From NCBI GenBank assembly GCA_963708725.1, contig CAVPTL010000009.1, forward strand, positions 62,001-126,000: a stretch of DNA of 64,000 bases, in the 5' to 3' direction. This document shows positions 24,901 through 32,973 of the stretch, piece after piece. Each line of letters opens with the position of its first letter. The first letter of the stretch is position 1. Below the pieces are notes generated by a model. It saw only the letters and a program-made list of their open reading frames with translations. It was not told where the DNA came from and did not search any database. Both the position numbers and the translations under genes were made by a program. Source of the stretch: CAVPTL01 sp963708725. GTDB lineage: Bacteria; Actinomycetota; Thermoleophilia; Gaiellales; JAICJC01.

Positions 24901-24991
24901 TCGAGTCCTCCAGGTCGGCGAAGACGATCGTGACCGTCTTTCTGACCTGGGAGCCGACCGAGCGATCGACAGTCCCGCTAACAACTCCCAT
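21962..24991 (-). CDS. Class III nucleotidyl cyclase - AAA ATPase - TPR-like regulator
   Basis: 1009 residues from ATG 24991. Residues 18-190 are a class III cyclase domain: metal Asp26 (FADLEDST) and Asp70 (EKYIGDAVMAVFG), transition-state Asn140 and Arg144 (AGDAVNTAARLQ), so it is predicted to be active, though substrate-specificity residues were not resolved. About 205-480 is an AAA_16-type ATPase with Walker A GPAGIGKS (239-246) and Walker B LVLVFDDIHWAE. The C-terminal half is helical with TPR-like repeats, without a terminal LuxR helix-turn-helix. Such proteins are signal-transduction ATPases. It is divergent (42 bp) from a cyclic-nucleotide-domain protein. Confidence 0.9.
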   Translation of the reverse strand: MGVVSGTVDRSVGSQVRKTVTIVFADLEDSTALGERLDPEVLRELQTRYYAAMRGPLERHGGRIEKYIGDAVMAVFGVPRLHEDDALRAVRAAIEMRDAMAALNLELERDLGVGLTVRIGVNSGKVASGGDGFIAGDAVNTAARLQAAAPAGAVIVGAQTRGLISGAVRMRPHGTLALKGKSRPVRVWRVEALVEHPTDLTSHGSTGPLVGRRTELRMLHTRLRRAIRSDHAVMVTVTGPAGIGKSRLLKEFLGELDPGVSVLVGRCLPYGEGITYWPLVEIVTTLSASLGDDPLVSVLADDPYAALVASRVAAVTGTHAAPVTEQGVQWGMRRLFEALGRRGPLVLVFDDIHWAEDAMLDLIDHIARTAEAPVLVMCSARGELFERRPEWSRGSAGGSVIQVEPLSASQSARLVRQLVAGRTPVRRGDVMQAAEGNPLFLEHLVAMRTDDPETRAPPTIQALLAARVDALPSDERRVIEAAAIEGRGFHRGAVEALVGQHTTVDSALSALIARKLIRDDRSEFADEAGYRFTHILVRDAAYDLLAKRTRADYHVAYVGWLLAKDRGYAPDEMAGYHLEQAHRYRAELGRPDADAVLAARAAGHLTRAGRRALEVGDRGGAVNLFERAAALHPAADARRAELLLHLGAVLREAGRFRESDAALSEARRVALRLGDPALAARAQVERLLLRIQVHPDAVAITVRRQGPRLERVLDTAGDHAGLARLWHLRALLAWIRARSGEAEPAWRRAADEARAAGDLRMESDALGWEAASMAVGSTPVDLAIARCEEICALLREDPWAQALATQSLASLQAMRGEFDTAYRLLEAAADALSGFSPTVDAAVSHLAVYVDLLAGNLDGAERQLRAGRRMLEKIGERAVLASTESSLAQVMLLAGREREADRLARRCARISTPDDAWPQAAWRQVRARVLAGRGQSAKALVLAREAVAIAMATDCPNLQADATADLAFVLEQCGSAYDSRSAFARAVGLYEAKGNSVRAGEVRAHLARP

Positions 24992-25033
24992 CCGGCGATT
25001 GTATGGCAGCGCGAGATCGAATACGCTCTCGCT

Positions 25034-26845
25034 GTGTCGGAGCCCGCATCCGAGGAAGCCCGGCGATTTCCGCCTTTGGCTGAGTTGGCGGACGACGAGT
25101 ACGCGCGAGTGGAGGCGGCGTCGGCGATCCGCACCTTCGCCGCCGGCGAGCCGATCCTGCACGAGGACGGGGCCCCCGCGTCGTGCCTGTATGTGATCGT
25201 CGCCGGGGCGGTCGAGTTGCTTCACGACGGCGAGGTGATCGACGTGCTCGAACCGGGGGAGGCGTTTGGCCACCCCTCGCTGCTGTCGGGTCTTGCTCCG
25301 GCGTTCGATGTTTCGGCGCGCGCCGAAACCCGCTGCATGCTGATCCCCGACATGGAGGCTCGACAGATTCTGAGCGGGCCGGCGGGGGTGAAGTTCGTCG
25401 CCACCTCACTGCGCGACCGCATGGTGCGCACCGGCTACATCGCCCACGCCCGTGGCGAGGTGCGCGTCGCGAGGCTGGGCTCGCTGGTACATCGGCCGCT
25501 GGTGATGGTGAAGCCCGAGACGACCGCTCGCGACGCCGCCGCCCTGATGGCCGAGAGCGATGTCTCCTGCGTGCTCGTCCAGGTACCCAACGGCTACGGC
25601 GTGGTCACCGACTCGGACCTTCGCCGAAAGCTGGTGGCTCAGGGCCTCGGCTACGACACGCCGGTGGAGCGGCTGATGACCGCGCCGGCGCTGACGTTCA
25701 GTGAAGACCGGCTGGCGGTGGACGTCATGATCGACATGCTGGATGCCGGCATCCACCATGTCCCGGTGATCAACGCCCGGGGCGCCGCCGTGGGGCTTGT
25801 GACGGCCACCGACCTGATGTACCTCGAGAGCCGTACCCCGTTTGGATTGCGGCGCTCGATCGCGCATGCCAGCACGACCGGCGAGCTGGTGGCCGCGGCC
25901 CAGCATCTGCCGCAGACGGTCGTCGCATTGACGCGGGCGGGCGTGGTTGCAACCGACATCGGCCGGGTGGTCGCCCTGACCGGCGACACGGCCACGATGC
26001 GGCTGATCGACCTTGCAATCGAGGAGCACGGCCCCGCTCCCGCCGCATGGGCGTGGATGGCGCTTGGTTCCACCGCCCGGCGCGAGGCCACGCTGGCCTC
26101 CGACCAGGACAACGCACTCGCCTACGCCGACGGCGCGGATGACGCGTACTTCGAGCGGATTGCCCACGACGTCAACGCCGGCCTGGCCGAGTGTGGGTTT
26201 GGCGCCGACAAGGCCGAGGTGCTGGCTCGAAATCCGATCTGGCGGATGTCACGCGACGCCTGGGTTGGGGTGTTTCAGGCCTGTCTCGAGCACCCCGACC
26301 GTTCGCACCTCGTGCGTGCAGCCGTCTCATTCGACTTCCGCCACGTCTGCGGTGGGCTCGAGATCGTGCCCCCGCTGGTCGAGATTGAACGCACCGCCCA
26401 CCGCTATCCCGACTTCATCGGCCGGCTGGCGCGGACCGCAACCGACTGGACTCCGCCGACCGGCTTTCGCGGCAAGCTGCAGCTCGGCCCGGATGGCACG
26501 CTCGACATCAAACGTGGGGCGATCATCCCGATCTCGAACCTGGCCAGGTTCCATGCGATCGCCGCGGGGGTGACGATCTCGTCCACCGTCGCGCGGCTAC
26601 AGGCTGCGGAGGCCGAGGGCCAGCTGGATGCCGAGGTCGCGGCCTCGCTCCGGGAGGCGTTTGAGCTCACCACCCGGCTTCGCCTCGACCACCAGGTCGA
26701 ACTCGTGAACCGCGGCGAGGCGCCGAACAATCTGATCGTGCCGGGAGAGCTCCCCCCGCTCACGCGAGCCCAGCTGAAGGCAGCATTTCGGGCGATCACC
26801 GACGCCCAGCATCTGCTCTCGCGGTACGTGCCCTACGGCTTATGA
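25034..26845 (+). CDS. cNMP-binding-like / CBS / DUF294 nucleotidyltransferase protein
   Basis: 603 residues from GTG 25034. Domains: cyclic-nucleotide-binding-like barrel (14-125), tandem CBS (about 155-265), a GlnD-like nucleotidyltransferase (LGSTARREATLASDQDNALAY, Gly345-Ser346 and Asp357/Asp359) and the DUF294 C-terminal helical domain. In the phosphate-binding cassette the usual FGExxLL..xRxA reads FGHPSLLSGLAPAF, so the cAMP-contacting Glu and Arg are missing; true cyclic-nucleotide binding is doubtful. Its divergent neighbour is a cyclase. It may modify or sense nitrogen or energy state, like GlnD. Its last 13 bp overlap the convergent glutamate-synthase-like gene. Confidence 0.85.
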   Translation: MSEPASEEARRFPPLAELADDEYARVEAASAIRTFAAGEPILHEDGAPASCLYVIVAGAVELLHDGEVIDVLEPGEAFGHPSLLSGLAPAFDVSARAETRCMLIPDMEARQILSGPAGVKFVATSLRDRMVRTGYIAHARGEVRVARLGSLVHRPLVMVKPETTARDAAALMAESDVSCVLVQVPNGYGVVTDSDLRRKLVAQGLGYDTPVERLMTAPALTFSEDRLAVDVMIDMLDAGIHHVPVINARGAAVGLVTATDLMYLESRTPFGLRRSIAHASTTGELVAAAQHLPQTVVALTRAGVVATDIGRVVALTGDTATMRLIDLAIEEHGPAPAAWAWMALGSTARREATLASDQDNALAYADGADDAYFERIAHDVNAGLAECGFGADKAEVLARNPIWRMSRDAWVGVFQACLEHPDRSHLVRAAVSFDFRHVCGGLEIVPPLVEIERTAHRYPDFIGRLARTATDWTPPTGFRGKLQLGPDGTLDIKRGAIIPISNLARFHAIAAGVTISSTVARLQAAEAEGQLDAEVAASLREAFELTTRLRLDHQVELVNRGEAPNNLIVPGELPPLTRAQLKAAFRAITDAQHLLSRYVPYGL

Positions 26846-28209
26846 CCGTTTTCGGAGTGCATCGCGGCGGCGACTGCGGCCGCGAATGACTCCGGCCGAA
26901 ACGAGAAGTCACATCCGACCAGCGGGATACCGGTCATCGCCGACGCCTCGACCGTGAGCGCAACCATGTCCTCGGGCTCGAGGTTGTGGACGTGTGATTT
27001 GCCGCATGCACGGGCCAGCGTCTGGGCCTCGAGTGTCAGCACGCGCAGGTAGTTGGCGAGCCGGCGGCCGCCCACGATCGGGTCAAAGCGCGCCGACAGC
27101 TCATCGTCCTGGGTCGAGATTCCCGCCGGATCCAGCCCGGCCTGCCAGTCGTCATAAAACCCGGCAGCCGAGCCGATCTTGGCGTACTCCTCGTCGAGAT
27201 CGGGGTTGTTGTCGCCCAGGGCGATCATCGCGCCCACACCGATCGACACGGCGTCGGCTCCCAGCGCGAGCGCCTTGGCGACGTCGGCACCGGTACGGAT
27301 GCCGCCCGAAACGATCAGCTGCACCTTGCGATGCATGTCCAGCTCCTGGAGTGCCTGGACCGCGAGACCCACCGCGGGCAGCGTGGGGATGCCGACGTGC
27401 TCGATGAAGACGTCCTGGGTTGCTGCGGTGCCTCCCTGCATGCCGTCGACCACGATCACATCGGCGCCCGCCTTGACCGCCAGCTGAACGTCGTAGTAGG
27501 TGCGGGTGGCGCCGACCTTGATGAAGATCGGCTTCTGCCAGTCGGTGATCTCGCGCAACTCCCCGATCTTGATCTCGAGATCGTCCGGCCCGGTCCAATC
27601 CGGGTGGCGGCAGGCGCTGCGCTGGTCGATCCCTTTCGGCAGGTTGCGCATGGCGGCCACGCGATCGGAGATCTTGTGGCCGAGCAGCATTCCGCCGCCG
27701 CCGGGCTTGGCGCCCTGGCCGACCACCACCTCGATCGCGTCGGCCCGGCGCAGGTCATCGGGATTCATGCCGTAGCGGCTGGGCAGCAGCTGATACACGA
27801 GAATCTCGGAGTGGCCGCGCTCCTCCTCAGTCATGCCGCCGTCGCCGGTCGTCGTCGAGGTGCCCACCTCGCTTGCGCCCCGACCGAGTGCCTCCTTGGC
27901 AGGAGCCGACAGGGCGCCGAAGCTCATGCCTGCGATCGTGATCGGGATCTTCAGCTCGAGCGGTTTCTCGGCGTACCGGGTGCCGAGCGTGACGTTGGTG
28001 TCGCAGCGCTCGCGGTAGCCCTCGAGCGGGTAGCGCGACACGCTGGCTCCCAGGAACAGCAGATCGTCGAAGTGCGGCAGCTTGCGCTTTGCCCCGAACC
28101 CGCGGATGTCGTAGATGCCCTCGCGGGCGGCGCGCTGGATCTCGGCAATCGTGGTGCGATCGTAGAGGTGGCTCTCCCGCAAGCCGTCGGGCCGTTGGAT
28201 CGATGCCAT
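26833..28209 (-). CDS. Glutamate synthase FMN-domain protein (MgsC/GlxD-like)
   Basis: 458 residues. An FMN-binding glutamate-synthase barrel: LKIPITIAGMSFGALSAPAKEALGRG, TSTTTGDGGM, YGMNPDDLRRADAIEVVVGQGAKPGGGGML, PIFIKVGA, VIVVDGMQGGTAAT and VSGGIRTGADVAKALALGADAVSIG. It matches the central/FMN and iron-sulfur part of GltB without the amidotransferase and the C-terminal beta-helix, which are encoded separately upstream. The same split (about 300, 230 and 450 aa) is found in N-methylglutamate synthase MgsABC and in rhizobial GlxBCD. Last gene of the four-gene minus-strand operon. Confidence 0.85.
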   Translation of the reverse strand: MASIQRPDGLRESHLYDRTTIAEIQRAAREGIYDIRGFGAKRKLPHFDDLLFLGASVSRYPLEGYRERCDTNVTLGTRYAEKPLELKIPITIAGMSFGALSAPAKEALGRGASEVGTSTTTGDGGMTEEERGHSEILVYQLLPSRYGMNPDDLRRADAIEVVVGQGAKPGGGGMLLGHKISDRVAAMRNLPKGIDQRSACRHPDWTGPDDLEIKIGELREITDWQKPIFIKVGATRTYYDVQLAVKAGADVIVVDGMQGGTAATQDVFIEHVGIPTLPAVGLAVQALQELDMHRKVQLIVSGGIRTGADVAKALALGADAVSIGVGAMIALGDNNPDLDEEYAKIGSAAGFYDDWQAGLDPAGISTQDDELSARFDPIVGGRRLANYLRVLTLEAQTLARACGKSHVHNLEPEDMVALTVEASAMTGIPLVGCDFSFRPESFAAAVAAAMHSENGHKP

Positions 28210-28211
28210 CG

Positions 28212-28922
28212 CTAGTAGCTCCCCGCATTGTCGATGTGGAACGTGTACAGCTTCCGAGCCGAGCCGTACCGGCGAAACTCCTGCGGCCCGACGTCGCTGA
28301 CTCCGGCCGCCTCCAGGAGCTCGGCCAGCTCGGCCACGTGCTCGTCGCGAAGCTCCTTTTCGATGCAGTCCGCCCCAAGGCTCTTGACGCTGCCGCGGAC
28401 ATACAGATGGGCCTCGTAGATCGAGTCGCCGAGCGCATCGCCGGCATCTCCGAGGCAGACGATCCGCCCGGTCTGGGCCATGAAGGCGCTCATGTGACCG
28501 ATGGAGCCCTTGACCACGATGTCACCGCCCTTGAGCGAGATGCCGCAGCGCGCCGAGGCGTCGCCCTCGACGACCACCAGCCCACCGCGGGCGGTCGCCG
28601 CCGCCGCCTGGCTCGCGTTGCCCGAGACGACCACCAGCCCGCTCATGATGTTCTCGGCCAGGCCCACCCCGGCGTTGCCATGGATGCGGACGGTGGCACG
28701 CTTGTTCATCCCGGCGCAGTAGTAGCCGACGTGGCCCTCGATCGTGACCTCGACCTCGGCATCGAGTCCGCAGGCCACGGCGTGCGCCCCGGACGGGTTT
28801 ACCACGCGCCACGCTCGAGGCCCGCCGGCGTCGCCGGAGACCTGGTGCAGCCGTTGGTTGAGCTGGCGCAGAGACGTGGTGGCGAGGTCGACGACCTCGA
28901 CGTCGGTACCGAGCGTCGTCAT
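28212..28922 (-). CDS. Glutamate synthase C-terminal beta-helix domain protein (MgsB/GlxC-like)
   Basis: 236 residues. Repeated G-x-x-G-x-x-x-G turns of the GltB C-terminal right-handed beta-helix are visible from about 70 to 180 (YYCAGMNKRATVRIHGNAGVG, GLVVVSGNASQAA, GGLVVVEGDASARCG, GGDIVVKGSIGHM, GRIVCLGDAGDALG). The domain is structural and tunnels between active sites in glutamate synthases. Its ATG overlaps the amidotransferase stop by 4 bp and it ends 2 bp before the FMN-domain gene, so the three gene products are translated together. Confidence 0.85.
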   Translation of the reverse strand: MTTLGTDVEVVDLATTSLRQLNQRLHQVSGDAGGPRAWRVVNPSGAHAVACGLDAEVEVTIEGHVGYYCAGMNKRATVRIHGNAGVGLAENIMSGLVVVSGNASQAAAATARGGLVVVEGDASARCGISLKGGDIVVKGSIGHMSAFMAQTGRIVCLGDAGDALGDSIYEAHLYVRGSVKSLGADCIEKELRDEHVAELAELLEAAGVSDVGPQEFRRYGSARKLYTFHIDNAGSY

Positions 28923-29824
28923 ACCCGTTCTCGCTCCCAGGAGTACACGGTGGCGGGTTCGGGCTCCCAGATCGTTGCCTCGTCGGCCCCGGGGAGGGTG
29001 GCGATTGCCCGGTACTCGGAGGCCATCGCGACCCAGTCGTCGGTCTCGGCCATGACGGCCGGCTTACACGCGATCGGGTCGCGCAACACCGCGAAGCCGT
29101 CGGCGGTGCCGACCGCAAACGTATAGAAGCCGTCGAGATCCTCGAGGCAGCCTTCGAGCGCTTCAGTCAGCGAGGCACCCTCGCGCATCCGCCACATCAG
29201 ATACCCGGCGGCCACCTCGGAGTCGTTCTCGGTGCGAAACACGATGCCCTCGCGCCGCAGTCCCTCGCGCACGCGATTGTGGTTGGACAGCGAGCCGTTG
29301 TGGACGAGACACAGGTCGAGACCCGTCGAGAACGGATGCGACCCGTCGGTGGTCACCCGGCTCTCGGTCGCCATCCGGGTGTGGCCGAGGGCGTGGCTGC
29401 CGTCCAGATCGCCGAGGTGAAAGCGCTCGGCGAACACCCGCGGCAGGCCGACCTCCTTGTACAGCTCGATCACCCGCCCCGCGCTCATCATCCGCACCTC
29501 CGGGTGGGCGACCGCGACCCACAGCTCGGCGGCCTCCGCCGGGGCGTCCGCGTACACGACGGCGTGGTTGGCCCGTTGGGTGAACCGGGCCTCCCCGCCG
29601 AATTCGCGTTTCACATCCGCCGCGAGAGCGTCCCACGCGTAGTCCTCATCGGGATGGTGCAGCGTCAGCTTGGACGACCCCTCCGCAGCGGGATCGCGAT
29701 AGAACGCGACCCCCGCCGAATCCGGACCGCGGTCGTTCATCTGCACCAGCATGGCCTCGAGGTGCGCCCCCAGACCGGCTCTGATCCCCTCCGACTTCGC
29801 GAACAATCCAACGATCCCGCACAC
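28919..29824 (-). CDS. Class II glutamine amidotransferase (MgsA/GlxB-like)
   Basis: 301 residues from a GTG start, giving MCGIVGLFAKS; removal of Met exposes Cys2 as the N-terminal nucleophile. Other Ntn-amidotransferase blocks are QMNDRGPDSAGVAF, LGHTRMATESRVTTDGSHPF, LVHNGSLSNHNRVR and RTENDSEVAAGY. It releases ammonia from glutamine (or, in MgsABC, transfers the N-methylamide nitrogen) for use by the partner FMN subunit. Located between the glutamine-synthetase-like gene and the beta-helix gene on the same strand. Confidence 0.9.
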   Translation of the reverse strand: MCGIVGLFAKSEGIRAGLGAHLEAMLVQMNDRGPDSAGVAFYRDPAAEGSSKLTLHHPDEDYAWDALAADVKREFGGEARFTQRANHAVVYADAPAEAAELWVAVAHPEVRMMSAGRVIELYKEVGLPRVFAERFHLGDLDGSHALGHTRMATESRVTTDGSHPFSTGLDLCLVHNGSLSNHNRVREGLRREGIVFRTENDSEVAAGYLMWRMREGASLTEALEGCLEDLDGFYTFAVGTADGFAVLRDPIACKPAVMAETDDWVAMASEYRAIATLPGADEATIWEPEPATVYSWERERV

Positions 29825-29855
29825 GTAACAGCCCTTCCTTCGATGCCGTATGAGG

Positions 29856-29896
29856 GTGAATAACGGTGCCTGGCACCGTTATTCACCGTTATTCAC
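29856..29896. repeat. Dispersed palindrome, family B copy 1, with an extra half arm
   Basis: 29856-29886 is GTGAATAACGGTGCC-T-GGCACCGTTATTCAC, a perfect 31-bp palindrome. It is followed at 29887-29896 by a repeated CGTTATTCAC arm. Unlike family A copies it lies between two genes on the same strand (3' end of the GlnT-like gene, 5' end of the amidotransferase). Confidence 0.9.
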
Positions 29897-29897
29897 G

Positions 29898-31280
29898 CTA
29901 GAACAGGGTGAGGTAGTTCTTGACCTCCCACGGAGTGACCTGCTCGTGGTAGGCGGTCCACTCATCCTGCTTGGTCTTGACGTAGTAGTCGATGTAGTCC
30001 TCGGTACCCGTGTGACCGAGGGCCTCGCGCAGCACCTTGTCCTTGGCCAGGTTGCGGGTCGCGTCCAGCAGGTTTGCGGGCAGCAGCTCGATCTTTCGGC
30101 GCTTCAGCTCGGCACCACTGAGCTCGTACAGGTTGTCGTCGTTGTGCGGGCCCGGGTCGATCTTCTTCTCGATGCCATCGAGCCCGGCGGCGAGGATCGC
30201 TGCCATCGCAAGGTACGGGTTGCAGGCGCCGTCCACGGTGCGGTCCTCGACGTGGCCACCGGGGAGCCGCAGCATCTGCGTGCGATTGTTGGCTCCGTGG
30301 GTGATGAAGATCGGTGACCAGGTGGCGCCCGAGGTGGGGGTGCCGGCCGTGGTGGTCAGGCGCTTGTAGCTGTTGACTGTCGGTGCGGTGATCGCGATGT
30401 AGGCGCTGGCGTGCTTCTTCAGGCCACCGGTGAAGTGATAGCCGAGCTCCGACAGGCCAAGGCCTTGGGGATCGTTGTCGTCGGCGAACAGATCCTTCTC
30501 GCCCGACTCGTCCCACAGGCTCATGTGGAAGTGGCCGCCGTTTCCGGTCAGGTGGGAGAACGGCTTGGGCATGAACGTGGCGAGCATCCCGCGCTCCTGC
30601 GCCATCGCGTGCACCATGTAGCGGAAGAAGATCGCGCGATCGGCGGTGGTCAGCGCGTCGGCAAAGGCGAAGTTCGACTCAAACTGCCCGTTGGCGTCCT
30701 CATGATCGTTGGCATACGAACCCCAGCCCAACTCGTTGACGTAGCGCGAGAGGGTGGAGAGGAAGTCGTACTGGCGGGTGAGGCCTTTCATGTCGTAGCA
30801 GGGCTGCGCCAGGTTGTCGAGCGGGTCGGCCAGCTCGATGCCGCCGTCTGCGGACTCGCGCAGCAGGAAGAACTCGAGTTCCATCCCGACCTTGAAGGTG
30901 TAGCCGAGGCTCTTTGCCCGCTCCAGCTGTCGCCGCAGGATCGTGCGCGGACAGTAGGGCCACTCCTCGCCGAGCACCGTGATGTCACAGGCAAACCGGG
31001 CGAGCCCGGGCTTGAACGGGACCGGGGTGTAGGACGCGAGATCGGGTACGGCCATCATGTCGGGCGAGGCCGGCGTCTGGCCGATCGGCCCGGCCGCGAA
31101 GCCCGCAAATCCGGCGCCCTCCTCGACCAGCCCATCCCAATTCGTGATCGGCACCAGCTTCGCCGACGGCTTCGCATTCATGTCCACGAACTGGGCGAAG
31201 ATGAACTCGATGTTGTCCTTCTTCGCGGCTTTGCGAACGCGCTCAGCCTCGTCCACCCTGTGGTTCTCTGCCACTGCCAT
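29898..31280 (-). CDS. Glutamine synthetase-like GlnT / gamma-glutamylmethylamide synthetase (GmaS)-like enzyme
   Basis: 460 residues from ATG 31280 (AAGGAG 7 bases upstream; longer in-frame starts lack it). GS fold: EGAGFAGFAAGPIGQTPASPDMMAVPD, VGMELEFFLL (metal Glu), NDHEDANGQFESNF, LTGNGGHFHMSLWD, NNRTQMLRLPGGHVEDRT and NPYLAMAAILAAGLDG. This is the GlnT class, which also contains GmaS of the N-methylglutamate pathway. Ligates an amine (ammonia or methylamine) to glutamate with ATP. Gene order GmaS-MgsA-MgsB-MgsC matches a methylamine route, but no MgdABCD (N-methylglutamate dehydrogenase) is in the window, so ammonia assimilation remains possible. Confidence 0.85.
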   Translation of the reverse strand: MAVAENHRVDEAERVRKAAKKDNIEFIFAQFVDMNAKPSAKLVPITNWDGLVEEGAGFAGFAAGPIGQTPASPDMMAVPDLASYTPVPFKPGLARFACDITVLGEEWPYCPRTILRRQLERAKSLGYTFKVGMELEFFLLRESADGGIELADPLDNLAQPCYDMKGLTRQYDFLSTLSRYVNELGWGSYANDHEDANGQFESNFAFADALTTADRAIFFRYMVHAMAQERGMLATFMPKPFSHLTGNGGHFHMSLWDESGEKDLFADDNDPQGLGLSELGYHFTGGLKKHASAYIAITAPTVNSYKRLTTTAGTPTSGATWSPIFITHGANNRTQMLRLPGGHVEDRTVDGACNPYLAMAAILAAGLDGIEKKIDPGPHNDDNLYELSGAELKRRKIELLPANLLDATRNLAKDKVLREALGHTGTEDYIDYYVKTKQDEWTAYHEQVTPWEVKNYLTLF

Positions 31281-31317
31281 TGCACGCTCCTTCATCTCGT
31301 CGCCAACGCAGGTCGCC

Positions 31318-31331
31318 GATTGTATACGATC
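31318..31331. promoter_or_regulatory. GntR/FadR-type operator candidate GATTGTATACGATC
   Basis: 14 bp, symmetric at 12 positions around GTATAC, in the 160-bp divergent gap between the GlnT-like gene and the permease-GntR operon. GntR regulators commonly bind TnGTnnnACnA-type sites, so it is a likely target of the GntR protein encoded at 32970-33695. Confidence 0.55.
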
Positions 31332-31440
31332 GACTTGCGATCCAGAAAATGAGTTGGTAGGCTCGCGCCGCGACGTGCTGTTTGGTGCAAACCGGGCGCG
31401 CGACACCGACCAACCGCGCCCCCTATCGGAAGGAGCCCTT

Positions 31441-32973
31441 GTGGCCGAGGATTCCGGTTCTCCTGACTACGGCGGTAGCAACCTGAGCAAGGAGACCAAC
31501 TGGTGGGGCGCCTTCGTGATCGGGCTTGCCGGCACCATTCTGGTCACCGGCATCGCCCCCGTGATGGTGACATCGCTGGGCGCCGCATCGATCCCCGTGA
31601 TGGTCGTCATCACCATCACTGGCTACCTGCTGTGTCTGTTCCTCGCCGAGCTCTCGGCCATGATGCCCGAGCGCACCGGCGGCTCTCCGTCATACGCCTA
31701 CGTCGGCTTCAAAGACCGCTGGCCGAAGTTCGCCCGCCACGTCAACGGCTTCACCGCCTGGGCCTACTGGCTGGGATGGTTCCCGGTCGCGCCGCTGAAC
31801 ATGATCCTGGCGTCCTTTTACATCACTGAGAAGTTCAATCTCTCGACCGCCAGCTTCACCCCGATCCACACGCCGATCACCTACTGGACGGTCGTGATTT
31901 CGGTCGTCGGCATCCTGCTGGTCTCGATCCCCGCCTGGCTGGGCATTCGCCTGGGCGCGCTGTTTGCGACCGTGCTGGGCCTGCTGTCGATGATTCCGTT
32001 GACGCTGCTTGCGTTGATGCCGTTCATCCATCCTTCCGCCGCCGACTGGGGCCAGCTGTCCGGCTTCAAGCAGCTCGACGGCACAGGCTTCTTCACTCCC
32101 GACTTCGGTCACAGCTGGCTCGTGATCTATATCGCGTTCTCATTCCTTCTGACCTGGAACGTGATCGCGATGGAGGCCGCCGCGTGCTATATCGGCGAGT
32201 GCCGAAACCCGGAGAAGGACGCCAAGATCGCGATGAACCTGGAGGGCCTCTACGGGCTCTTCATCTACACCATGATCCCGGTTGCATTCGTGGTCGTACT
32301 GGGCGCCAGCACGCTCTCCAACCCATCGCTGGCCGATCCCGAGACGATCTTCTCGACCTTCGCGACGGCGGTGTTCGGCACCGGTGCGTCGTGGCTCGAC
32401 TGGGCGATCGCCACGATGCTCGTGATCGCACTGTGCCTGTCGGTGCTAAACGCGCTCATGGGTTCGAGCCGAGCCGTCTACCAGATGGCGCTGGACGGTG
32501 ACTTCCCGCGGATCTTCTCGCACACCAACCGGCACGGGGTGCCCGGCTTCTCGATGGGCTTCAACACCGTCTGCTCGATCGCTCTGATCTTCACGGGCGG
32601 CGCCGTCGAGATCTACTCGCTCTCGAACGTCGGCTACCTGGCGTCGTTCATTCCTGTGCTGGTCGCCTACTTCCTGCTGCGCAAAGATCATCCGAATATG
32701 AATCGCCCGGTGCGTCTGCCCGAGTTCTTCAAGTGGATCGCACTGGCGATGGCGGCGGTGTACTTCGTGATCTGGTCATACGGCGGATTCGTTTACACTG
32801 GCCTTCCCAACGCCTCACTGGGAGGGGCGAACACGCGTGTTTACTACTTCATTGGCTGGGCGATTCTGCTCAGTTACCTGCCGCTGTACTGGTACCGCGT
32901 CAAGGTTGAGGACCCGAGACACGCACGGGAGGGCGGCGATGTGCATGCCCAACCGGCTCCCAGCGGCGATTGA
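31441..32973 (+). CDS. APC-superfamily amino-acid/amine permease
   Basis: 510 residues from GTG 31441 (GGAAGGAG 6-13 bases upstream). About 12 membrane spans; the first, WGAFVIGLAGTILVTGIAPVM, and LFLAELSAMMPERTGGSPSYAYVGFKDRW (helix 2-3 loop, typical APC) are clear. Imports amino acids or organic amines with protons. It is divergent from the GlnT-like gene and co-transcribed with a GntR regulator (4-bp overlap), so its substrate is likely the amine or amino acid handled by the GlnT/Mgs-like enzymes. Confidence 0.85.
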   Translation: MAEDSGSPDYGGSNLSKETNWWGAFVIGLAGTILVTGIAPVMVTSLGAASIPVMVVITITGYLLCLFLAELSAMMPERTGGSPSYAYVGFKDRWPKFARHVNGFTAWAYWLGWFPVAPLNMILASFYITEKFNLSTASFTPIHTPITYWTVVISVVGILLVSIPAWLGIRLGALFATVLGLLSMIPLTLLALMPFIHPSAADWGQLSGFKQLDGTGFFTPDFGHSWLVIYIAFSFLLTWNVIAMEAAACYIGECRNPEKDAKIAMNLEGLYGLFIYTMIPVAFVVVLGASTLSNPSLADPETIFSTFATAVFGTGASWLDWAIATMLVIALCLSVLNALMGSSRAVYQMALDGDFPRIFSHTNRHGVPGFSMGFNTVCSIALIFTGGAVEIYSLSNVGYLASFIPVLVAYFLLRKDHPNMNRPVRLPEFFKWIALAMAAVYFVIWSYGGFVYTGLPNASLGGANTRVYYFIGWAILLSYLPLYWYRVKVEDPRHAREGGDVHAQPAPSGD

